Source: Candidatus Binatia bacterium
GTDB lineage: Bacteria > Desulfobacterota > Binatia > Bin18
NCBI GenBank assembly: GCA_951812575.1
Contig: OX638322.1
Span: 4,654,501 to 4,718,500 of the forward strand
Direction of reading: 5' to 3'
DNA length: 64,000 nt
The translations under genes were made by a program, and so were the position numbers. The notes under the pieces are model-generated. The model saw only the letters and a list, made by a program, of their open reading frames with translations. It was not told where the DNA came from and made no database searches. Positions 1 through 7,572 of this stretch are shown piece by piece (positions within the stretch are counted from its first letter, which is position 1; each line of letters begins with the position of its first letter).

Positions 1-1
1 G

Positions 2-1207
2 CTGGTGTCGCTGTTTTCCCTGTTGTTGTGTTTCTATCTGGCCGGCCAGCTCGTATCGGGTCTGGTCATGTTCGAGATTCTGCTGGGTTTACCACCGCTC
101 TGGGCACTGATCATCACTACCACCGTGTTGTTGATTTACGTTGTCCTGGGCGGGGCGCATGCCGACATCATCGCCGACGGGATCCAGGCCTGTCTGATGC
201 TGCTGGTGGCCCTGGTGGTCGTCGTGCTCTTCCTCATCGGCTTTGGACTGGAGGTGGGAGAATCGGGCAGAAGCGGCTTCTTAGGACTGATCGACAATCT
301 GGCCACCCAGGACGAGCACCTAGTCAGTACCCTCAACACGAAAACCCCACTCTACCACTCCTGGTGGTCCATTGTCTCGCTGGTGATTTCCTTCATTCCG
401 CTGGGCGTACTGCCTCACCTGGGCAATAAGCTCTGGGCCTTGAAACACAGTATGCACCAGAACCGCTTTCTTACCCTCACGACCATATTCATCATCACCC
501 TGGCCATGCTGACCTTGGGCGGCCTATTGGCCCGGGCGCTGCTGGGTGACACTCTGTTTGCCGAGGGCGCAACCTCGAATCACGCCCTGCCGACACTCTT
601 CATCGAGCTGTTTCCGACCTGGTTGGCGGCCTTGGTCGGTGTCGGCATCCTGGCCGCCGTTATGTCTACCGCGGACGGACTCGTCGTGTCATCTTCCCAG
701 ATTATCGCCAACGACCTCTACCGTCGGAGTATAGTCCCGCGATTGAAGCATCCGCCAACCGGGGAACGACTCGACCGCCAGGTTTTATACATCAGCCGGG
801 TGGCGACCGTTGTCGTGCTTGTCGTCTGCGCGGCGATAGCCTGGTCGTGGGTTGAAACCAACGTCATGCTGATTGTCTGGATTGGCACTGGCTGTGTCAT
901 GTCGGCCCTTGCCGGTTCCCTGGTATTCGGAGCCTTGTGGCGCGGGGTCACGCGGACTGGGGCCTACGCCGGGCTGGTCAGCGGCTTTGTCAGCTTTCTG
1001 GTCCTGCACGCCCAACTGATCGACCCGGCCTGGTTTGCGCCAGGTCTGCTGCACAGCGTTGTCTCCTGGCTCTATATCGAGGGCGTCAACCCGTTCTCCT
1101 GCTCGTCCCTCGCCAGCCTCACCTCGGTTGCCTTTACCATCATCGTCTCCAAAGTGACCCGGCCCCTGCCTGAGTCGCACGTCCGGGTGCTGTTCGAGGA
1201 CGTGTAA
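2..1207 (+). CDS. Sodium:solute symporter family protein, 5' partial
   Basis: The C-terminal 400 or so residues of a sodium/solute symporter (SSS family, as in PutP and PanF), an inner-membrane carrier that couples Na+ entry to uptake of a small organic solute. About nine hydrophobic segments are visible. The best marker is the stretch around LAAVMSTADGLVVSSSQ followed by IANDLYR, the conserved family signature that includes the Ser/Thr residues of the sodium site. The frame is open at the left edge, so the real start and the first membrane helices lie outside the window. The substrate cannot be read from this part. The stop is followed within 35 bases by a small antitoxin-like gene. Confidence 0.85.
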   Translation: MVSLFSLLLCFYLAGQLVSGLVMFEILLGLPPLWALIITTTVLLIYVVLGGAHADIIADGIQACLMLLVALVVVVLFLIGFGLEVGESGRSGFLGLIDNLATQDEHLVSTLNTKTPLYHSWWSIVSLVISFIPLGVLPHLGNKLWALKHSMHQNRFLTLTTIFIITLAMLTLGGLLARALLGDTLFAEGATSNHALPTLFIELFPTWLAALVGVGILAAVMSTADGLVVSSSQIIANDLYRRSIVPRLKHPPTGERLDRQVLYISRVATVVVLVVCAAIAWSWVETNVMLIVWIGTGCVMSALAGSLVFGALWRGVTRTGAYAGLVSGFVSFLVLHAQLIDPAWFAPGLLHSVVSWLYIEGVNPFSCSSLASLTSVAFTIIVSKVTRPLPESHVRVLFEDV

Positions 1208-1241
1208 GCCTATGAGAGCATTGTTTTAAGGAGAATTTCTT

Positions 1242-1388
1242 ATGGCGAGTTTACCCCGTCAAGCAGAGTTAGAACGGCAGATACTCAGGCTCCTCGTCCA
1301 AGGAGAAAAAGAAATTGCTGAAGGGCGTGGGACTGGCTTAGATACGGCGCTGGCCGAGGCCGATGGGCTGCTTAAAGCTGACGAATGA
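1242..1388 (+). CDS. Small antitoxin-like protein, 48 aa
   Basis: A short reading frame starting at ATG behind AAGGAG (spacing about eight bases). The product is charged and predicted helical: MASLPRQAELERQ at the start and a tail with EIAEGRGTGLDTALAEAD. That tail (acidic residue, GRG, then an LAEAD-type motif) resembles the C-terminal part of small type II antitoxins. The next gene, 13 bases downstream, is the head of a HigA-type antitoxin that has been cut short, so this is probably part of a decayed addiction module. No toxin gene is visible beside it. Function is inferred from composition and context only. Confidence 0.5.
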   Translation: MASLPRQAELERQILRLLVQGEKEIAEGRGTGLDTALAEADGLLKADE

Positions 1389-1401
1389 AGGAGATCAAAA
1401 A

Positions 1402-1578
1402 ATGACCCGTCCAGCCTTGGCCGACTTTCAGAAAAAGGCGCTGAAAAATCCAGAAATCAGGGCAGAGTATAAGGCCCTCTCCCCCGCCTATGCCCTGTGC
1501 GGAAAGCTGCTTGCCCCTCTCCCCAACGCTGGCAACAAAGGAACGAACAGCCGGAGGTGGCGGATTACGCTTTGCTAA
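1402..1578 (+). pseudogene. Truncated HigA/XRE-type antitoxin
   Basis: Starts at ATG 13 bases after the previous stop with a good AAGGAG site. The first 40 or so residues (MTRPALADFQKKALKNPEI, then RAEYKALSPAY) match the N-terminal arm that precedes the helix-turn-helix in HigA/XRE antitoxins of the F-KKAL-P type. The expected DNA-binding domain is absent: the frame runs into a dispersed palindromic repeat (1555-1588) that supplies the last residues and the stop, giving 58 codons where about 95 are expected. It probably no longer binds DNA. Family assignment is by remembered motif, so moderate. Confidence 0.55.
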
Positions 1579-1588
1579 TCCACCTACG
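1555..1588. repeat. Dispersed palindromic repeat, copy 1
   Basis: On the minus strand it reads CCGTAGGTGGATTAGC, AA, AGCGTAATCCGCC. The arms GGATTA and TAATCC pair. A second copy lies at 56429-56460. Related GTAGG-GGATTAGC-GCGTAATCC palindromes are common intergenic repeats in many bacteria. This copy ends the reading frame of the HigA-like relic. Confidence 0.7.
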
Positions 1589-1601
1589 GGACTGATTGCC
1601 C

Positions 1602-2075
1602 TTAAGGGGCAAGGTAACGGACGAGGGCGATAGCAGCCCCAATGATCGTGCTGGTAATGGTCAGGATTGCCATCACCATCAGCCGGTACACGCCTTGAAT
1701 GCTGTGCGACATGTCTTGCTGGCCTTTCAACATGTCCTCCCGCAAGGTGACGATCTCGGTCTTCAATTCCGTCTTGACTTCGGCAATCTCAGTCTTTAGC
1801 TCAGCCTTGACTTCGGCAATCTCAGTCTTTAGCTCAGCCTTGACTTCGGCAATCTCGGTCTTTAGCTCAGCCTTGGCTTCGGCGACTTCCGTCTTGACCG
1901 CGCCAATCTCGATCTCCAAGCCGGCTTGGACCTCGGCGAGATCGGCTTTGGTCGCCACATTGCCGCCCACGGCCTCGCCGACCGTGGCCACCACGGCTTC
2001 GGCCAGGGATTCGTCGGCCCCAGCGGCCTGAAGGGCTTTGACAGCCTTATAGGTGTCGAATGCGAGGGCGGGCAT
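1602..2075 (-). CDS. DUF1640-like coiled-coil protein with C-terminal membrane segment
   Basis: 157 residues from an internal ATG (MPALAFDTYKAVKAL), a start typical of bacterial DUF1640/CCDC90-like proteins. After a short helical head with ATKADLAEVQAGL comes a long coiled coil made of 11-residue repeats, AEVKAELKTEI, seen about three times nearly perfectly with degenerate copies either side. The repeats are also near-identical in DNA as 33-nt units. The C-terminus holds one membrane helix (LMVMAILTITSTIIGAAIAL) and a short basic tail. The cellular role of bacterial members is unknown. An upstream in-frame start at 2111 is possible but adds residues unlike the family. The stop codon overlaps a small hairpin (TTGCCC, TTAA, GGGGCAA) near 1596-1612. 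Confidence 0.7.
   Translation of the reverse strand: MPALAFDTYKAVKALQAAGADESLAEAVVATVGEAVGGNVATKADLAEVQAGLEIEIGAVKTEVAEAKAELKTEIAEVKAELKTEIAEVKAELKTEIAEVKTELKTEIVTLREDMLKGQQDMSHSIQGVYRLMVMAILTITSTIIGAAIALVRYLAP
1740..1904. repeat. Five 33-nt tandem repeats inside the coiled-coil gene
   Basis: Units begin at 1740, 1773, 1806, 1839 and 1872. The three middle ones are almost identical (unit start CTTGACTTCGGCAATCTC) and the outer two are degenerate. Each unit encodes one 11-residue coiled-coil period, so gain or loss of units keeps the frame. Confidence 0.85.
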
Positions 2076-2304
2076 GACTTCCCTGTTACGGCACCCGGCC
2101 CGGCCCGTCAATGGTGCGCCTGAATCGTTGCCCCCATCTCCGCCATGGCCGCAATGTCGTGAGTCGGTCGGTGCTCTGGGCGAACAGCTTGCCCACTAAC
2201 GGGACCTTTTCAACGACACTCGTAATACCGCGCAGCGGAATAACATCTCTCGTGATATCAATCGCTTTCTGCCGCAAATTTACTCTTCACAGAGAAGGAG
2301 CTAG

Positions 2305-2342
2305 CCGTAGGGCGGCTTCGCGGGGTGTAAGCCGCCCTACGG
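2305..2342. repeat. Perfect 14-bp inverted repeat
   Basis: CCGTAGGGCGGCTT at 2305-2318 pairs exactly with AAGCCGCCCTACGG at 2329-2342 across a 10-base loop. It lies between the ends of two minus-strand genes. There is no T-tract on either side, so it looks more like a dispersed intergenic palindrome than a classical terminator. Confidence 0.8.
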
Positions 2343-2364
2343 AACTGTGTGGCGGTGATTGCGC

Positions 2365-3390
2365 TCATTCACCCTCGGCGTCTTTCAGGAGTTGGATGAG
2401 TTCGTCACTGGCTTGTGGAACGCCCCAGGATGGGTTTTCGACCCAGTCTAAGGGCGTCATGCCGCGCTCGTCGAGCGCGTATACGGCCGCTCCGGCCTCA
2501 AGCAGGACCCGGACTATTTCAATGCGGCCCAAGATGCTCGCGTCGTGCAAGGGCGTCATGCCGTAGTTATTCCGCGCGTGCACGGACGCTCCGGCATCAA
2601 GCAGGAGCCGGGCTACGTCGGGGTCGGCCACGTGAAACAAGAGCGTCTCGCCGGCTGCATCACGTCCGTGTACGGATGCTCCCTCATCGAGTGCCGTACG
2701 GACCGCGTCAACATCACTAGCAGTCACCGCGCCCATCAAATCCGCATCCACCTCCGCTTCACCGGGCGGATCAACCCCATCAGCAAGTTCAAAGTCCCCT
2801 TGCAATTCACTACTGAGTGTTCCTGTCACACGCAAAAAACCAGACTCCAACACCTCCACCTGGGTATAGGTCCCAGTGCTCGATGAGGTCCAACTCCCAC
2901 TCGAACCTTCCGCACGCCCGTCTCCACCCGTTGCTGTTGTACTTCCCGTAACGGTGAAGGAGCAACCGACTTGCGGGATAAAATTCTCATCAAAGCAAGA
3001 AAAGGGTACGCAGGTTCTCGTCGTACCCGTCGAATTAAAAATATCTTTAGCCCCGTTATATTGGCAGTGATAATTGACCGTGCTCACACCCTCGGCTTCA
3101 TCCGCCTCGCAAGCTCCCGTGGACGCTATGAATTCAGAACTCGTTGTTACTCCAGAGCACACAAAAAAGTTACCCTCTGAGTCAAAGCCGGAGTAGGTCT
3201 GACTTCCTATTGAAACGCCTCCGAGGCCGGGGGCGGTACCTGGTGTGATATGCCACATGCCTTCTGCAACCGCCTTGAATGGGGCTGCCCAGGCCTGACT
3301 CGCGGTGAAAATAAATACGAATGCGGCTATTCCCAGCGCTCTGCTCCAGAGTCGTAGCCCGTTGTTTCTTTTGCTCACCTGCCTCGTCAT
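2365..3390 (-). CDS. Exported ankyrin-repeat protein
   Basis: 341 residues. The ATG at 3390 follows GGGGGAG with five bases between, better than the in-frame ATG at 3459. The N-terminus has a Sec-type signal (RALGIAAFVFIFTASQAWA, cut after AWA). Residues of roughly 35-215 form a Cys-containing, Ser/Thr/Gly-rich domain I do not recognise, with six or more cysteines as in an oxidised extracytoplasmic domain. The C-terminal third carries about three ankyrin repeats (DVARLLLDAGASVHARNN, then YGMTPLHDASILGR). Ankyrin repeats mediate protein contacts. The partner is unknown. The gene is divergent from an XRE regulator across a low-GC region with repeated half-sites. Confidence 0.75.
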   Translation of the reverse strand: MTRQVSKRNNGLRLWSRALGIAAFVFIFTASQAWAAPFKAVAEGMWHITPGTAPGLGGVSIGSQTYSGFDSEGNFFVCSGVTTSSEFIASTGACEADEAEGVSTVNYHCQYNGAKDIFNSTGTTRTCVPFSCFDENFIPQVGCSFTVTGSTTATGGDGRAEGSSGSWTSSSTGTYTQVEVLESGFLRVTGTLSSELQGDFELADGVDPPGEAEVDADLMGAVTASDVDAVRTALDEGASVHGRDAAGETLLFHVADPDVARLLLDAGASVHARNNYGMTPLHDASILGRIEIVRVLLEAGAAVYALDERGMTPLDWVENPSWGVPQASDELIQLLKDAEGE

Positions 3391-3560
3391 TATTTCTCCC
3401 CCTTCTGTGTCGTTTTTTGTCACAGTGCCCCTATTCCCAACACTTGGATATTTTTTCATCTCGCTACTCCTCTCTCCCTTTTTCTTTCTCCCTATTTTCT
3501 TGCTTCGGGTTTGTTCGTCTGTCTATGTACAACCAAGCCCCCAGTCCGTCTTTTATATTC

Positions 3561-3651
3561 CTGACAGACATATTTTATGAGTTAAAGTATGTTCGTCAGA
3601 GAGTTTTATATTACTAATAGACAGAATTTGTCAATAAAGTATGTCTGTCAG
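3561..3651. promoter_or_regulatory. Repeated half-sites in divergent promoter region
   Basis: CTGACAGACATA (3561-3572) and TATGTTCGTCAG (3589-3600) form an imperfect inverted repeat, 10 of 12 positions. A third half-site, TATGTCTGTCAG, lies at 3640-3651, embedded in AAAGTATGTCTGTCAGAGAG, which copies AAAGTATGTTCGTCAGAGAG at 3584-3603. The block is AT-rich and sits just before the XRE regulator, so autoregulation is likely but inferred. Confidence 0.55.
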
Positions 3652-3706
3652 AGAGTTTATTCGGCAGAACGTTGTATCCATACTGCCCTTGAACTGCGAG
3701 GCGGTT

Positions 3707-4030
3707 ATGGATGACCGGAAACTATTGGGAAAACGGATCAAAGGCCTGCGCAAATCAAAGGGACCTACCCAGGAACGGCTGGCGGAAATCATCGACATCA
3801 ACGCCAAATACCTGGCCGGCATTGAGCGGGGAGAGGCGAATCCGACACTGGCTCTGCTTCAGCGCCTTTCCACGGGCCTGGAGGTTCCGCTACCCGAATT
3901 GTTCCAGTATCGGCCGGAGGAAGGATACCAACCGGCTCAACTCCGCCGGAGGCTGGACCAAATGGTCAATGAAGCTCGGGATGGAGAGCTACCTCGGCTG
4001 ACTCGTATTTTTGAGGCATTGTTGCGGTAA
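3707..4030 (+). CDS. XRE-family helix-turn-helix transcriptional regulator
   Basis: 107 residues with an N-terminal lambda-repressor-like HTH at about residues 6-60: LLGKRIKGLRKSKG, then QERLAEIIDINAKYLAGIER, then GEANPTLALLQRL. The C-terminal 45 residues are helical and charged and may form a dimer interface. I chose ATG 3707 because it is preceded by GAGG and because an earlier in-frame ATG at 3641 would sit inside one of the repeated operator half-sites. The gene is divergent from the ankyrin protein, which is the obvious candidate target besides itself. No toxin gene adjoins it, so it is either a stand-alone regulator or the antitoxin half of a lost module. Confidence 0.8.
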   Translation: MDDRKLLGKRIKGLRKSKGPTQERLAEIIDINAKYLAGIERGEANPTLALLQRLSTGLEVPLPELFQYRPEEGYQPAQLRRRLDQMVNEARDGELPRLTRIFEALLR

Positions 4031-4117
4031 CGTCAGGACAAGGGCTGCCCCGCTTTGCCACGGGGTGTACACTCATACGCATTGACATTTATGGTGAGAG
4101 AGACGAAAAAAGAGCGG

Positions 4118-4294
4118 ATGACCATGCAGACGACACAATTTGTCTATTGGGAAGACGAGGGAGCGTGGCTCGGCTATCTCCATGAGTATCCCGATTACTG
4201 GACGCAAGGCGAGTCGCTGGACGACCTCAAAGACCACTTGAGAGACTTATACGCCGATCTGACTAGCGGAGACCTGCCTGCCCTGAGTATATGA
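4118..4294 (+). CDS. HicB-like antitoxin without HicA partner
   Basis: 58 residues (ATG 4118, alternative 4124 or 4091). The product FVYWEDEGAWLGYLHEYPDY, followed by WTQGESLDDLKDHLRDLYAD, is the compact HicB fold that in type II toxin-antitoxin systems binds the HicA mRNA interferase. The LTSGDLP tail is typical of short HicB forms that lack a DNA-binding domain. A HicA gene usually lies directly beside such a gene. Here the next gene, 27 bases downstream, is a glutathione S-transferase, and nothing HicA-like is visible upstream. It looks like an orphan antitoxin. Confidence 0.7.
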   Translation: MTMQTTQFVYWEDEGAWLGYLHEYPDYWTQGESLDDLKDHLRDLYADLTSGDLPALSI

Positions 4295-4321
4295 ATGCAC
4301 ACTGCAAGGAGGACGAACACT

Positions 4322-4969
4322 ATGATCAAAATCTACGGTACGACCCTGAGCAATTATTACAGCACGGCCAAGGCTGCGCTGGTCGAAAAAGGACTCGCCT
4401 TCGAGGAAGTCTCGATCATGCCGAGCCCGGACCCCGAAGTCCTGGCAAAAAGCCCGATGGGCAAGGTGCCCTATATCGAGGTCGAGGGCACGACCTTGAC
4501 CGAGACCAACGTCATCTTCGACTATCTCGAAGATATCCAGCCGCAACCGGCGCTGTATCCCAGCGACCCCTGGGCCAGAGCCAAAACCAAAGAAATCATC
4601 CGCTTTGTCGAACTGTACCTCGACACACCGGCGCGGCGCCATCTACCGACGGTGTATTTCGGTGCGCCGGTTGACCAGGCTATGTACGACGCAGTCCGGC
4701 CATTGCTGGAAAGCGGGCTGCGGGCACTCAAGCAACTCGCCCGCTTCGAGCCCTATATCGCCGGCGACACGTTTACCTTCGCCGACCTGACCGCCTATTT
4801 CGAGCTGCGCTTCACCAATCTGCATACCACCCAAATCTACGACTGGGACATTACGGCTGACGTGCCCGGCCTTGGCGAGTATCTGCAAAGGGTCGGCGAA
4901 CGTCCGTCGGTCAACGCGGTCGATGCCGTCATGCAACGAGACTTCGCGGCCTTCAAAAACAAGAGCTGA
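4322..4969 (+). CDS. Glutathione S-transferase family protein
   Basis: 215 residues, start at ATG 4322 behind AAGGAGG. The N-terminal thioredoxin-like domain (MIKIYGTTLSNYYSTAKAAL) holds a candidate catalytic Ser near residue 10. The cis-proline contact is in KVPYIEV and the glutathione gamma-glutamyl contact in LTETNVIFDYLE, where the usual E-S is E-T. The all-helical C-terminal domain includes the N-capping box FTFADLTAYFELRF. Such proteins conjugate or reduce small electrophiles with glutathione in the cytosol. The substrate is not evident. It is transcribed in the same direction as the HicB-like gene but is probably unrelated to it. Confidence 0.85.
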   Translation: MIKIYGTTLSNYYSTAKAALVEKGLAFEEVSIMPSPDPEVLAKSPMGKVPYIEVEGTTLTETNVIFDYLEDIQPQPALYPSDPWARAKTKEIIRFVELYLDTPARRHLPTVYFGAPVDQAMYDAVRPLLESGLRALKQLARFEPYIAGDTFTFADLTAYFELRFTNLHTTQIYDWDITADVPGLGEYLQRVGERPSVNAVDAVMQRDFAAFKNKS

Positions 4970-5183
4970 CCCTGTGGGGTGGCGTCAATCGCGCAGACCG
5001 TGTAGCCTTATCTGTGTGGTCGGGCATCAGCCCGACCGCGGCGAACAGCAGGCCCTCTCCTTCCCTCCGAGGGCGCGCCGCTAAAAGATAACCCTTCTTC
5101 CCTTTCCCTGTTGTTTGGGTCGGAAAATGCGGCCGGGCCGTACAGGAGAACCCTGCGCGCCTACGGCGGAGATTAATCTATTT

Positions 5184-6422
5184 ATGTCTGATTCAGTATC
5201 AATTACACCGGCCACGTTTGACCGGTTCGGCCTCCACCACACCCTCATCCGCGGCATCCACGCTGCCGGCTTTGAAACGCCTTGGCCCATCCAGGTCGAA
5301 ACCATTCCTCCCGGCCTCGACGGCCGCGACGTGCTCGGCCTGGCGCAGACCGGCACCGGCAAGACGGCCGCTTTCGCCCTCCCCCTGCTCGACCGGCTCC
5401 TCGGAGAACGCCGCAAGGGCCCGCGCGCTTTGGTGCTCGCACCTACTCGGGAACTCGCCAGCCAGATTACAGAAGAAATCCGAACGCTGGCCCGGTTCAC
5501 CCGCCTCAAGATGGCCACCATCTACGGCGGTGTCTCAATGCAGAGTCAGGTCAGTGCGCTGCGTCAGCGCCCGGAGGTCGTAGTCGGCTGCCCAGGCCGC
5601 GTACTCGACCTGCTCCAGCAAGGCATACTCCGCCTCGGCCAGGTCGAAACCCTGGTGCTCGACGAAGCTGACCATATGTTCGATATGGGCTTCCTGCCCG
5701 ACATTCGCAAGATTCTCGGCGCGCTGCCCGCCGACCGGCAGAACCTGCTGTTCTCAGCCACTATGCCGAAAGAAGTCCGCGGGCTGGCTGACGATCTGTT
5801 GAAAACGCCGCACGTGGTCGAGTTAGCCGATATGGCACCCGCCACGACGATCAAACATGCCTTGGTTCTCGTCGCGGAGCAGCGCAAGCACGCCCTGCTC
5901 GAACACGTACTCACCCAGGACAACTGCGACTCGGCCATCGTCTTCACCCGCACCAAGCACCGCGCCCGGCGCCTGGCCGCACGGCTCGGCCAGTCCGGAC
6001 ACCGGGCCGTAGGCCTCCAGGGAAACTTGTCCCAGTCTCAACGCGACCGGGCCATGCGCAGCTTCCGCTCGCGCCACCACAACATCCTCGTGGCAACAGA
6101 CATCGTGGCGCGTGGCATCGACGTGAGCGGAGTCTCTCACGTGATTAACTTCGATGTACCAGACACCCCCGAGGCATATACCCATCGCCTCGGGCGTACA
6201 GGCCGCGCCGAGCGCCACGGCGAGGCCTGTACCTTCGTGACGGCCGACGATTCCGGCTGGGTACGGGCGACCGAACGTATGATCGGCTCACGCATCCCCC
6301 GCCTGCAGGTCGAGGGCTTCGAGCCCGATGTCAACGAGAAGCCCAAGCGACCCGACGGACGGGCGCGCAACAGGCCGCCTTATTTGGCTCGCCGTAGGCG
6401 CAGCCAAAAGCGTGCCGGCTAG
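5184..6422 (+). CDS. DEAD-box ATP-dependent RNA helicase, RhlE-like
   Basis: 412 residues, a complete helicase core with a short basic tail. Visible motifs in order: Q motif (GFETPWPIQ, about residue 30), motif I AQTGTGKT (about 54), PTRELA, GG and PGR, motif II DEAD (about 170), motif III SAT, motif V ATDIVARGID and motif VI HRLGRTGRAER. The last 40 residues are Arg/Lys-rich (RRRRSQKRAG), as in helicases that hold RNA nonspecifically. It should unwind short RNA duplexes during ribosome assembly or mRNA turnover. ATG 5184 is chosen because the domain starts right after it and GGAG lies upstream. An in-frame start at 5115 adds a non-conserved head. Confidence 0.93.
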   Translation: MSDSVSITPATFDRFGLHHTLIRGIHAAGFETPWPIQVETIPPGLDGRDVLGLAQTGTGKTAAFALPLLDRLLGERRKGPRALVLAPTRELASQITEEIRTLARFTRLKMATIYGGVSMQSQVSALRQRPEVVVGCPGRVLDLLQQGILRLGQVETLVLDEADHMFDMGFLPDIRKILGALPADRQNLLFSATMPKEVRGLADDLLKTPHVVELADMAPATTIKHALVLVAEQRKHALLEHVLTQDNCDSAIVFTRTKHRARRLAARLGQSGHRAVGLQGNLSQSQRDRAMRSFRSRHHNILVATDIVARGIDVSGVSHVINFDVPDTPEAYTHRLGRTGRAERHGEACTFVTADDSGWVRATERMIGSRIPRLQVEGFEPDVNEKPKRPDGRARNRPPYLARRRRSQKRAG

Positions 6423-6461
6423 AGCAAATCACGATGCCGTGGAGTACCTCTCTCCTCCTTG

Positions 6462-6515
6462 AGGAGTGCGGGCTTCCAGCCCGCATGGCGGCCAGGATGG
6501 CCGCCCTCCCAGGAG
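6462..6515. repeat. Dispersed double-palindrome repeat, copy 1
   Basis: Two adjacent palindromes: GCGGGCTTCCAGCCCGC and GGCGGCCAGGATGGCCGCC. An inverted near-copy is at 13221-13275. It follows the helicase stop and may also act as a transcription barrier. The rest of the gap 6423-6656 shows nothing I can identify. Confidence 0.8.
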
Positions 6516-6656
6516 GGAAGCCCCTCTATCCTGACTACGTTTTCGCAGAGCTGTACCGTTCAGGCCCTATATACAGGCTCTCTCTGAAGGTACATTAAGC
6601 TGCCAGACGAGCCAGATGAGAGAACATGAGACCCTGCACGAATGAGGGAGGAAGCC

Positions 6657-7274
6657 ATGCCCAAAGACACAGATACTATTACCTTCCGACCGATGACCTC
6701 AGAAGACGTTGGGACGGTGCCGATTGGTCATCAGGGCGACGAGCAGGAGGTCCGCGCCCGCATCCAGGACCTTGGCTCAAGCGCGATCCTGGCGTTTGAC
6801 GCGGCTCAGCATGTCGGCCAACTCCAGTTTCGGCGCTACGCCGCGGACACCCGCTCGCCCAAGGGGCTATGGGACCCGTTGTATTGGGGCGAGTTCGGCA
6901 GCGCAGCACCCGCGCTGCCGGACCGCAGCCTGTCCGTTTACTGTTACCATGTCGGCCAACTCGACGACACCGACGACCGAGACCCGCGCTATCAGGGCCG
7001 AGGCATTGGCCTGCGGCTCTTGGACTCTTTTTTGGACTGGGCCAAGCAGGCCGGCTTCGAGGCGGTGACGGCCAAGGCCACCCCTACCCCACGGGCCGTC
7101 ATGGCTTTTATGGGCGGGCAGCCACCCAAAGCCTATCGTGAACGCGGGTTCGAGGTCTTTTCGAGCGTGGTTGATACCGAGCTGCGCGACCTCGTAAAAG
7201 ACAGACAGCTTGTGCCGGCTGACGCGGACTTGGATAGCGCCGCGCGTATCAGCTATTGCGTGAAGTTTCTCTAA
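6657..7274 (+). CDS. GNAT family N-acetyltransferase
   Basis: 205 residues. The ATG at 6657 follows GGGAGGAAGCC. An in-frame ATG 15 bases upstream is less well placed. The acetyl-CoA pyrophosphate loop is clear as DPRYQGRGIGLRLLDSFL at about residues 110-127 (Q/R-x-x-G-x-G), preceded by a beta strand with YCYHVGQL. The N-terminal part aligns poorly with well-known subfamilies, so the acceptor substrate is unknown. It lies upstream of a HicB-like gene, and the end of this gene overlaps a possible longer version of that frame. Confidence 0.8.
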   Translation: MPKDTDTITFRPMTSEDVGTVPIGHQGDEQEVRARIQDLGSSAILAFDAAQHVGQLQFRRYAADTRSPKGLWDPLYWGEFGSAAPALPDRSLSVYCYHVGQLDDTDDRDPRYQGRGIGLRLLDSFLDWAKQAGFEAVTAKATPTPRAVMAFMGGQPPKAYRERGFEVFSSVVDTELRDLVKDRQLVPADADLDSAARISYCVKFL

Positions 7275-7333
7275 CGCTCCGCCTTTCGTCTCGCCGTTCG
7301 ACGCTTCTTATCGGAGGCAGGTATCAAACCGTG

Positions 7334-7555
7334 ATGGAGTATAAAGGCTATATCGGGCGCGTTGAGTTTGATGACGAAGCGGATATTCTCTGCGGCGAAG
7401 TTATCAACATTCGGGATGTCATCACGTTTCAGGCGACCTCCGTCAAAGATATTCATAAAGCATTTCGGGAGTCTGTTGATGACTATATCGAATTTTGCGA
7501 ATCTCGGAATGCAGTACCTGATAAACCGTTGGAAGCGGCAGTTGCCGAGCCATAA
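7334..7555 (+). CDS. HicB family antitoxin-like protein, no HicA
   Basis: 73 residues from ATG 7334 (GTG 7331 also possible; GGAGG lies 16 bases upstream, rather far). MEYKGYIGRVEFDDEADILC, then GEVINIRDVITFQATSVKDI and FRESVDDYIEFCESR, is the HicB/UPF0150 fold of the longer variety found next to HicA toxins. No HicA is present upstream (a GNAT gene) or downstream. Instead, 17 bases after the stop, a retropepsin-like gene begins, so the two are probably co-transcribed. Classic HicB neutralises HicA RNase. Here the target is unknown. Confidence 0.75.
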   Translation: MEYKGYIGRVEFDDEADILCGEVINIRDVITFQATSVKDIHKAFRESVDDYIEFCESRNAVPDKPLEAAVAEP

Positions 7556-7572
7556 GAGCGAGGGATGAAGAA

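Noticed and set aside
1740..1904. Possible CRISPR-like repeats near 1.8 kb
   Set aside because: Contiguous 33-nt units without spacers, coding for a coiled coil.
2086..2277. Minus-strand frame containing SVVEKVPLVGKLFAQS, reminiscent of the AsmA C-terminal region
   Set aside because: Only about 30 residues resemble AsmA and no larger gene or start is visible. It is too short to support a call, though it could be a relic.
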